Origin: Schizochytrium sp. TIO01 | Lineage: Eukaryota > Sar > Bigyra > Thraustochytrida > Thraustochytriidae | Length of the DNA: 64,000 nt | Reading direction: 5' to 3' | NCBI GenBank assembly: GCA_004764695.1 | Contig: SMSO01000032.1 | Span: 5,627,983 to 5,691,982, forward strand | Shown here: one piece after another, positions 55,601 to 64,000 of the stretch | Numbering within the stretch: position 1 is the stretch's first letter | Layout of the letters: the number at the start of each line of letters is the position of its first letter | Notes under the pieces: model-generated | The model's database searches: none | What the model was told of the DNA's origin: nothing | Seen by the model: the letters and a program-made list of their open reading frames with translations, nothing else | Position numbers and translations under genes: made by a program

Positions 55601-58334
55601 AGGAGAACACATTTCGAACAATTGTTTTGGGGTCAAAGACAAATTCCAATTATAGAAACTGTGGCGTTTTGCAAACGAATGAACGAAAGAAAGAGAATAT
55701 AAGTGCTGGTTAGAAAAACGATGAACGCATCTAAAGACAGCCTCGAAAGTCCATGTTAAGACATGGAGAGAACCAGCGAAGGCAAGGCTCTGCACAAGCT
55801 GGGAAGAGCAGCAGAGGGAACGGAACTTACTAGATTTTAACAGAAGGACATGCTTTGTGCAGAGACTTTGCGACGGCCTTTGCGCCCTCATCGCCAATGT
55901 TGTTCTCAGAAAGACTGTGAGTATAAATGAATAAGTTTGTTTTTTCATTCGTTGTCAGGAAAGACAGGTCCAGTCAGTTGATCCTGTTTTGTTTTGTATT
56001 TCCTCACAATAAAAAGCAATCAGCTCTTCTTCTTCTTCTTCTTCTGCTGCTGCTGCTGCTGCGTATCAAATTATATAGATTTCGTTCTTCTCTTTGTAAA
56101 AAAGAAAAGACTTCTTTGCCTTTCTTTGCGTACCCAACTACGTAAACTACTTAGGTAGTGTACCAGCAGTACTACAAACACCAAGCACTCAAAAGAAAGA
56201 AAGAAAAAGCTTCGTCCTGACTATAACGATAGCTTTCCCTCGTGGATGATTCCACAAACGTACTGTAAAGTTTGAAGGTTCTTGCATCCCTTGAGTGCCT
56301 TTGCGACGGCCTTTGCGCCCTCATCGCCAATGTTGTTCTCAGAAAGACTGTGAGTATAAATGAATAAGTTTGTTTTGTTCATTCGTTGTCAGGAAAGACA
56401 GGTCCAGTCAGTTGATCCTGTTTTGTTTTGTATTTCCTCACAATAAAAAGCAATCAGCTCTTCTTCTTCTTCTTCTTCTGCTGCTGCTGCTGCGTATCAA
56501 ATTATATAGATTTCGTTCTTCTCTTTGTAAAAAAAAAAAAAGACTTCTTTGCCTTTCTTTGCGTACCCAACTACGTAAACTACTTAGGTAGTGTACCAGC
56601 AGTACTACAAACACCAAGCACTAAAAAGAAAGAAAGAAAAAGCTTCGTCCTGACTATTACGATAGCTTTCCCTCGTGGATGATTCCACAAACGTACTACA
56701 ATTGTTGAAGGTTCTTGCATTCCTCGAGTGCCTTTGCGACGGCCTTTGCGCCCTCTGAGCCAATGTTGTTCCCCCAAAGACTATGAGTAGTATAAATGAA
56801 TAAGTTTGTTTTGTTCATTCGTTGTCAGGAAAGACAGGTCCAGTCAGTTGATCCTGTTTTGTTTTCTTTTTCCTCACAATAAAAAGCAATCAGCTCTTCT
56901 TCTTCTTCTTCTGCTGCTGCTGCTGCTGCCTATCAAATTGTATAGATTTCCTTCTTCTCTTTGTAAAAAAAAAGAAAGACTTCTTTGCCTTTCTTTGCGT
57001 ACCCAACTACGTAAACTACTTAGGTAGTGTACCAGCAGTACTACAAACACCAAGCACTAAAAAGAAAGAAAGAAAAAGCTTCGTCCTGACTATTACGATA
57101 GCTTTCCCTCGTGGATGATTCCACAAACGTACACTAAAGTTTGAAGGTTCTTGCATCCCTCGAGTGCCTTTGCGACGGCCTTTGCGCCCTCATCGCCAAT
57201 GTTGTTCTCAGAAAGACTGTGAGTATAAATGAATAAGTTTGTTTTGTTCATTCGTTGTCAGGAAAGACAGGTCCAGTCAGTTGATCCTGTTTTGTTTTGT
57301 ATTTCTTCACAATAAAAAGCAATCAGCTCTTCTTCTGCTGCTGCTGCTGCCTATCAAATTATATAGATTTCGTTCTTCTCTTTGTAAAAAAGAAAAGACT
57401 TCTTTGCCTTTCTTTGCGTACCCAACTACGTAAACTACTTAGGTAGTGTACCAGCAGTACTACAAACACCAAGCACTAAAAAGAAAGAAAGAAAGAAAAA
57501 GCTTGGTCCTGCCTATTACGATAGCTTTCCCTCGTGGATGATTCCACAAACGTACTGTAAAGTTTGAAGGTTCTTGCATCCCTCGAGTGCCTTTGCGACG
57601 GCCTTTGCGCCCTCTGAGCCAATGTTGTTCCCAGAAAGACTGTGAGTATAAATGAATAAGTTTGTTTTGTTCATTCGTTGTCAGGAAAGACAGGTCCAGT
57701 CAGTTGATCCTGTTTTGTTTTGTATTTCCTCACAATAAAAAGCAATCAGCTCTTCTTCTGCTGCTGCTGCTGCCTATCAAATGATATAGATTTCCTTTTG
57801 CCCTTCCTTCTTCTCGTTCTAGAAAAAAGAAGAAAAGAGTTCTTTGCCTTTCTAAAGTACCCAGTCTACGTAAACTACGTAGGTAGTGTACCAGCAGTGC
57901 TTTCGTTTTGATTCCTTTCCCCTACTACAAACACCAACCACTCATAAGAAAGAAAGAAAAAGGTTGGTCCTGCATATTACGATAGCTTTCCCTCGTGGAT
58001 GATTTCACAAACGTACTCTAAAGTTTGAAGGTTCTTGCATCCCTCGAGTGCCTTTGCGACAGCCTTTGCGCCCTCATCGCCAATGTTGTGCCCACCAAGA
58101 CTGTGTTTGTTTGTTTGTTTGTTTGTGAACAAGTGAGAGTAAGTATATGCCATTTCCAACTTCTTCATTAGTGCCACTACTAGTTCAAAACTATTCTTCT
58201 TCTACAAAGCTGACTGCTGCAACACATCGACGACGCGATGCCTCCTTCTTCTTTCTCCTCCTTTCTCCATCGTGCACTTACTATATCTCCGTCGTATCTC
58301 CTTTGATGTCCTTAATTCTACGTGCCGTAGTCAT
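52616..58334 (-). CDS. LRR - protein kinase - RBR-like E3 ligase fusion (9 exons)
   Basis: Exons in transcript order: 58334-58282, 58100-58017, 57639-57556, 57216-57133, 56780-56697, 56347-56264, 55914-55831, 55658-55461, 55304-52616. All introns are GT-AG, all junctions phase 2, and the total is 3444 nt (1147 aa). Exon 1 gives 17 residues. Six 84-nt exons each give one LRR of the form L-x-x-NNIG-x-EGAKAVAKAL-x-x-C-x-x-L. Exon 8 is an acidic Ser/Glu linker. Exon 9 has a coiled region, then a kinase: Lys694 (VLKEF), catalytic loop HCDIKPEN with Asp789, and D807-F-D-G in place of DFG. From Cys904 comes a RING1-like zinc site, then a helical stretch, then an Rcat/RING2-like module (CCPNCKAYVHDFAGCCAVEC and CGHHFCAWC). 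This predicts sensing by the LRR and output by phosphorylation or ubiquitin transfer. The first exon is the least certain. Confidence 0.75.
55831..58100 (-). repeat. Tandem array of LRR exon-intron units
   Basis: Six 84-nt LRR exons start at 58100, 57639, 57216, 56780, 56347 and 55914, giving periods of 461, 423, 436, 433 and 433 bases. The introns between them are near-copies: each carries a CTT/CTG trinucleotide run whose length varies, a GGAAAGACAGGTCCAGTCAG segment, a TTAGGTAGTGTACCAGCAGT segment and an AAAGAAAGAAAG run (all as read on the plus strand). The most upstream intron (57640-58016) is the most diverged. Confidence 0.92.
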
Positions 58335-59568
58335 CGTGTTGCAGCAGTGAGTGTCACCTTTGATGGATGGATTGATCAATAGCGTTGATTGACTTTGCTT
58401 GTCTTTGTCTTCGCTTTGCTTTGGCGCTCGAAAGAAAGAGAGAGAAAGATAGAGAGAGTAGTTTGAGTCTTTGCTCGCGCTGCTGATCAGGAACGGAGAC
58501 TCCTGCTCTGTCTTCTTCTCCTTCTTCTTCTTCGCAGCAAGGAAGGAGGAACGGGCGGACTCCTCGCGATGCCTCGCAAGTGCTTCTGCAGACCAAGCCT
58601 CGCCCACGAGTAACGAACGCGTGGAGGGGTGTGGCGCGCGAGAGGCCGCGGGGGCGTGGATATCGTGCGTGCGCGCTGCCTCGTGTTGCGGGTTTGCGAG
58701 GATGGCTGGCTTTGGCGAGAGTAGTAGGTTGCTGGGTATGATAGTTGGTTGTATACGTAGGTTAAGCGCTGCTAGTGTTTTCGAAGGTCCGTTGAGTCAA
58801 TTTTTTCCTGAGAGCGCAAGGTGTGAAAATGGATTCTGCTCTTGAAGAAAGACGAGGAGGCGTTGTGCTTCTATCAAGTCACACACAATGCAGAACGTGG
58901 TAGGAAGGTCCCTATCCATTTGTGATCGTGTATGGGTGCTATTGTTTTGGTTTGATAATATATAGCATTGAGTAGGGTTTTGTTGAGCAGAAGGAGGTCG
59001 AGTTTCGATTGTCATGGCGTTTGTGTAACGAGTAGTAGGCAAGAAGAGGTCCTTGTTTCGGGGTCAATTTGACAGAAGAGCCGAGAACTTGCAGTCTTTT
59101 CGTTGGTTTTGGTGAGGTCTTAAAGCGACGAAAACTCGTAACTGAGTCATACAAGAAATAAATTGCTATCAGATAGTAATAGGTTTGTGATGCGATCTAT
59201 GATAGATTATCTTGAGATCGGGAAAGCTTGGGAAAGAATGGAGAGCAAGCTGTCGATTTTCGGATTTCACTCAAGTTGTTGGATGTTTGCTTCACGGCTT
59301 CAATGTGAAAAAAACAGAGAGGTGCCTTCAACGATCAGAGCTGCTGGCGGCTGCGACCAAAGGTGTGCCAGAAAGAAGGGAGGAAAGTTTCAAAAAGAGA
59401 AGCATCTTTGACCGAGAGTAGATGCCTAATTGACATTTTTATATAGTGCTTTTGATCCTCTTCGGGCAGGTTTTATTCTCATGAAATTAATCTTTGACGT
59501 GTATAATAATATTGTGATATCAACCGTGGAGTTGCTTTCTTGTAGTGCAACGATAAAAAATAAAAGGG

Positions 59569-59574
59569 AAAAAA
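59569..59574 (-). terminator. Pol III oligo-T terminator of the second 5S-like gene
   Basis: Six T on the minus strand directly after the helix I 3' strand, with further T runs beyond. Confidence 0.6.
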
Positions 59575-59692
59575 ACATTCAACACCGGGGCTTCGCATGC
59601 AGTCCCCTATCATACTACTGACCCGGCCCTACGCGACTTTACTTCTCAGTGCGAATGAGATGAGGTGTTACCCGCGTGGTATGATCGAATGT
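59575..59692 (-). rRNA. 5S rRNA-like gene, copy 2
   Basis: 118 nt identical to the copy at 48807-48924 (identity runs two bases further at the 3' end). It has the same helix I pairing and internal promoter elements and is immediately followed by an oligo-T stop. It lies in the divergent promoter region of the two LRR genes, an unlinked 5S arrangement rather than a tandem array. Confidence 0.75.
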
Positions 59693-60248
59693 ACTATCAA
59701 ATTGGTTCATACTCTACTTATACTTAGTATTGGTTTCGTTGTTATTTACTATTGCAACGAGATAGTGGCAGTGGAACGTCTGGAGCAAACATCACTGCAA
59801 AAGATATTAGAGTAGAAGTGATTAACTAGTTTGGTAAAGATAGGTCTAGTAGATATTGTTAGAAAGAACTCAAGTGCAGAAAAAGAAGACCAGCGCATGC
59901 AGAACCCAAGTGTCGCTGCAGAGATTGATCAAATCACTATTTACGACGGAACAGCAGGTGTGGCGCAGCAGAGAGCAGGGAGCATAGGCAACATCAGCAG
60001 CGACAAACAACACGATTGCTAGTCGGCGATCCCCTTCTTCGCGAGCGTTGGCTTAGCCAGGATTGACAAGAGACAAAGCTCGAACGAACGATCGGCGAGG
60101 GAGGGCGCTCTTTAAGTGCAGAATACAGAGGGAGCGTCTGATCGTGTAGCGTAGAAACGGGTGGCGAGAGACTAAGTGGAGTTTTCTTAGGTTCTTCTCG
60201 GAGTCAACTGTTGAAAGTACCGTCGCCAGGCACGAACGAGGGACGAAA

Positions 60249-63200
60249 ATGATTAGAGAAAACATGATTTCAGATCACTCTTGTGACTTCTTTGGCGAAA
60301 TGAACAAGCGGACGCTTCGAAAGCTTCGTGAAGGTTCGGTTACCAAAAATATAGAGTAAGTGTAAAAGTAAGAGAAGATCTTTGGACACAGAAACACCAG
60401 ACCAAGAATATCTAGCCAGTTAGTAAAAACTTGACTTCCCCGACTTGCGTGTTGATCTGCCGTGCGTGCTTTATTCATGTGCTGGATACAGATTTGAAAG
60501 GGTTGCTGACTTTGAGTTTGCTGATGATTCAAAATCTCTTTTTTTTTAATAATAGACTAAGTGGGTACCATTGGGCACGAGTTCAAATTAGCAACGAAGG
60601 TTGGCAAGCCTTGACTGAGGCAGTCAAGGAAAATCGTGTGGAATCAACCTTGAAGTGAGTTTTCGTTAAAGATTCCGTAATCGCGCGGCATTGTAGACGA
60701 TCACTAATGAATGACTGACGGAAGCTGTTCTTTCTCGGTGTTTCGGAGGAAATTCTCGATGAATAGACTCAAGAACATTAATATTAGCAATGATCATTGG
60801 GTTGCTCTCGCAAACGCACTGAAGGAGACTACAGTAATGTCTGGGCTCATGTAAGTGAGAATTAACATTTCGTGTGTTGAGGCAATGGATCTGATCACAC
60901 TATTTCATGTTTAATTACATATACACTAACATCAATGATTACCCGTCGAGGCACACAATACCATCCTTTGATGGTGGCTAACAAGCAGCTTGTGTAACGT
61001 CCCATTCACCACTGAAATGATCAAGGGCTTGGATGGTGTTCTCCAGAAGAATCGAGCTTTGAAGCGTTTGGGGTGAGTTCAGCTAAGTTAAGGTGAAATG
61101 CCATCTAGGTCCCACCTGTCAGGTTGTCTTTTTTTGACGAGCATGTCATTGGGGACGACTTTGTAGGATCATTATTTGAAAACTGCTAACAGTGAGATTA
61201 TTTGGTGGTTACTATAATACTGCTTATTATCAATGGGTGCGCAGGCTTTTGGATAACAATTTGGGGAGTGAAGCTTTTGCGATTTTGGTGGAAGCTCTGA
61301 AGATGAATGAGACGCTGAAATGTTTGGAGTGAGTTTGTTGAAGCAGTAAGACAAGATATGTGGTCTCTTTGCCGGTCATTAAAGAGTTTTTTGGTAACAA
61401 AATGAGAATGACGACTGACGATGGTATAAATTGATGTGGTTTTACTTGTGAGCGAGCAGGATTGAAAGGAATATCGGGGCTGACGATTGCGTCGTTTTAG
61501 CTGATTGTCTAAGGAACAACCAGTCACTGAGTACAGTAAAGTGAGTATAGTCGGCCTTTGCAATATTTGCTAGATGTTATGTCTTGTCGTGCATATAAGA
61601 GAGTTATATGATAGGTAGCTAACAAATTGTGCGATGCGTTGGCATGATGGTCTCTTGAATGAACAGTCTTGATGACAATACGATTGGCAGTAAAGGTTGT
61701 TTGGCTTTGGCCGAGGTGCTCAAGGTAAACGAAACGCTGAGAATTCTACAGTAAGTATATATAGTCTATGTATGCCGCCGGATACAAGAATGTTTCTGAT
61801 AGTCGTGCAGGAAGTTTGCTGACGTTACTGTCGATTGATTAAACGATACTGTTGCATAATGTTTGACAAGCGGGGGCTTACAGACTTCGTGGTAACAACG
61901 TTGGCAGCAATGCTTGTACAGTGTTGGCAGATACACTCAAGAAGAATAAGACGCTGACAGAGTTGGGGTGAGTTGAACAAGACTTTCAAGTATATTCATG
62001 TGTCTGTAAAATGGTGAACATGTGGGGCACAAGAAGAGGTTTTGCCTTGATCTTTTTAAAATTAAAAATGCATGGTGAGAAATGTTTGAGCAAGGTGGCT
62101 GACGTTCAAACTGGAGTGAAATCACTTTTAATTTTTCATTGTCAATTGTGGACCAACAGGCTGGGGAACAACAAGATTGACAACAAAGGTTGTGCAGCGT
62201 TGGCGGATGCGCTCAAGACAAACCATACGTTGACCATGCTAGAGTGAGTTGACTGTTATACCCTTTGCATGCATGCAACAAGAGGGTTAATCATATGATA
62301 TACTGACAGGAAGCATTGGAATGATTACGATTCTGAACACAATTTGTTGTCTTTGGCCGAGTACGGATGCGCAGCCTTACATCTAACAAAATCAACGACG
62401 AAGGATGGGTGGGCTTGGCGGAAGTACTGAAGGAGAACAAGACGGTGGAAACGTTGCTGTGAGTTAGACTAGCAATTTATCAGGCTATTGCCGGTACGAG
62501 AAGTTACCCATTGTAGCTTCTTTTGCAAGGGGATGACTGACTTTGATATGAATTGACGCATTTTTCTTTTTCCACAGGATGAATGGAAGCATTGTTGGCG
62601 ATAAAGGTTGTGCGACGTTTGCTGAGGTACTCCAGAAAAATCATTCGCTGAAAAACCTAGGGTGAGTTGAGCAATCTATGTGTCAGACCATTCTGAGAAT
62701 ACACGGGCCTTTGTTCAAATACTTGTCTGTTTCAAGTAAACGTTGGAATATTAGAAGCATAGAGTTGCAGATGTAGTGGGTCCGTACTAATTGTGCAGGA
62801 AGACTATTTGTTAAGATAGCTGACTTTCGTGTAAAAATGGAAACAAATGAAATAATTTGCTATTTTGTTTTGGACTAATAGTCTGGGTACGAAGTACTTT
62901 GATAGCACAGGCTTTCGCGCTTTTCTGGATGTACTCAAGGAAAACCAGGTTTTGAAAGCGCTATTGTGAGTTGAATGCCTTTTTGGGGGCTCTGACTGAT
63001 GCAGAAATGATCAGAGGGTCGAAAGAAGTTGTGCAATTACGTGTTTGATTCAAGCAAGTAGAGCAGGAAGCGATGTTTGTTTTTGAAACCATGAGGAAGC
63101 CATTCGTGACACTGTCAGAGGACTAACGTTGGATTGGAAGGGGTTATGGCACCCAACAACGTTTTGATTTTATTGCTAACTGCAATCTAACAGCTTGAGC

Positions 63201-63935
63201 GCAATGAGCATTGACGACAAGTTTTGTGTGGCTTTGGGTGAGGTGTTGAAGAAGAACAAGGTTCTGACAGCATTATCGTGAGTTAAACAAGTTATTTTTG
63301 GGCACAAAAGTGGTAAGGGTCAAAATCATTGGTGTACACTACTGCGGTTGATAAATATGGAACACTCGGAAGATATAAGAGAAAATATGGCAATGTCCTT
63401 GAAAATTGCAGTTCGATAGCAGAGATCTAACTCTATTCATTATTTGTAAATCGTGTTATAGTATCAATGGGAAGGACAGGAGCAGCACAAAAGGTCGTGT
63501 GGCGGTGATTGAAGGACTTCAGGCGAACCGCAGTATCACAGTCTTTGAGTACGTTGAAGAAAAACATGAAGAATGGGAATTGTTGGCTAACACAATGATT
63601 TGTTGATTGATAGACACCCCTGGCGAGGTGATAAAAGCATCCAAAGTGAGCTTGACCTGAATAATCAGATTTATGCTGAACAGGAAAGGAAGAAAAATCT
63701 TGAACAGGTAGCTCGTGAGCTTCGTTGCATCCATGCCGTGAACGGGACCCTAGCTATGCCGCTTGCAGGGAAACGTGGCAAACAAATTGTGCAGAGTAGT
63801 TTAACTAGCAACACGACCAATGTAGGAGGTAAACAGCAATGCCTTGATGAACAGAAGCTGGAAGTTAGTCGTTTAGAAGCTGCAAACAGTGTCCTAACGG
63901 CTTCATTGGGATTGCTGGGCACGTATCTTTGCTAA
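60249..63935 (+). CDS. LRR (ribonuclease-inhibitor type) protein, one LRR per exon (15 exons)
   Basis: Exons: 60249-60355, 60556-60654, 60767-60850, 60989-61072, 61245-61328, 61460-61540, 61667-61750, 61884-61967, 62160-62243, 62375-62458, 62578-62661, 62882-62965, 63194-63277, 63462-63548, 63614-63935. All introns are GT-AG (mostly GTGAGT donors), all phase 2; total 1536 nt (511 aa). Exon 1 supplies 35 residues (MIRENMISDHSCDFFGEMNK...). Thirteen exons of 81-99 nt, mostly 84, each encode one 27-33-residue repeat, for example LRGNNVGSNACTVLADTLKK. The last exon is an Arg/Lys/Glu-rich tail ending in a short coiled segment (LDEQKLEVSRLEAANSVLTA). No kinase, NACHT or zinc module is present, so it is probably a soluble intracellular binding or scaffold protein. 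It diverges from the LRR-kinase gene and shares its exon design, but its introns (65-228 bases) are unrelated to one another. Confidence 0.8.
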
Positions 63936-64000
63936 CCAGATAAATCATTTTCCAATCTAGCCATAAACTCTGACTTAAAATCTGGACTGCACAGGGTATT

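Larger units (their letters stand above)
58335..60248. other. Shared upstream region of two divergent LRR genes
   Basis: 1.9 kb between the two start codons. It contains the 5' UTR and promoter of both genes, a GC-richer part at 58600-58700 and a 5S rRNA-like gene at 59575-59692. Short frames at 59190-59420 look partly protein-like but have no support. Confidence 0.5.

Noticed and set aside
55831-58100. Regular array of similar units with spacing, considered as a CRISPR-like or satellite array
   Set aside because: Units are over 420 bp, contain spliceable 84-nt LRR exons with GT-AG borders, and the sequence is eukaryotic.
58281-58607. Longer open frame extending exon 1 of the LRR-kinase gene upstream
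   Set aside because: It opens with GTG, has no ATG before 58334 and is purine-rich; better read as 5' UTR.

Overview
The window is nuclear DNA of a unicellular eukaryote. Evidence: eIF5, a type II membrane GT61 glycosyltransferase, a P450, a Tpa1/OGFOD1-type hydroxylase, GT-AG introns, 5S rRNA-like genes followed by oligo-T runs, and long A/T-rich spacers full of microsatellites. I favour a stramenopile or a related heterotrophic protist. This rests on the Crinkler-type remnant, the exon-per-repeat LRR genes, the RBR-like zinc module and the sulfoquinovosidase-like enzyme; it is an inference, not an identification.

Layout. 1-3.9 kb: spacer. 3.9-12.0 kb: GT61 glycosyltransferase (-), eIF5 (-), zinc-type medium-chain dehydrogenase (+). 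12.46-13.69 kb: broken Crinkler-type nuclease/kinase gene (+), followed by a doubtful ORF and about 6.5 kb of repeat-rich spacer. 21.1-32.1 kb: secreted four-repeat cysteine-rich protein (+), cytochrome P450 (-), membrane-anchored GH31 with most sulfoquinovosidase signature residues (+), uS12 prolyl 3-hydroxylase (-). 33.3-47.3 kb: three tandem, same-strand paralogues of a G8/parallel-beta-helix CEMIP/TMEM2-like surface protein. The two outer copies share an almost identical 5' tract. 47.3-52.6 kb: spacer holding a 5S rRNA-like gene.

52.6-63.9 kb is the most unusual part: two head-to-head LRR genes with an identical second 5S rRNA-like gene between them. I rebuilt both exon by exon. The minus-strand gene (9 exons, 1147 aa) joins six LRRs, each on its own 84-nt phase-2 exon, to an acidic linker, a coiled region, an atypical protein kinase and an RBR-like E3 ligase module. 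Its LRR exons and their introns form a young tandem array of 423-461 bp units. The plus-strand gene (15 exons, 511 aa) uses the same one-exon-per-LRR design with unrelated introns and ends in a short coiled tail. In both models every junction keeps phase and the total is divisible by three.

Apart from the two LRR genes, every gene I can read is a single exon. No operon-like functional unit is evident. The secreted, surface and glycan-acting products (GT61, cysteine-rich protein, GH31, three CEMIP-like proteins) suggest a cell that remodels or digests extracellular polysaccharide. The LRR-kinase-E3 protein looks like an intracellular receptor or signalling protein.
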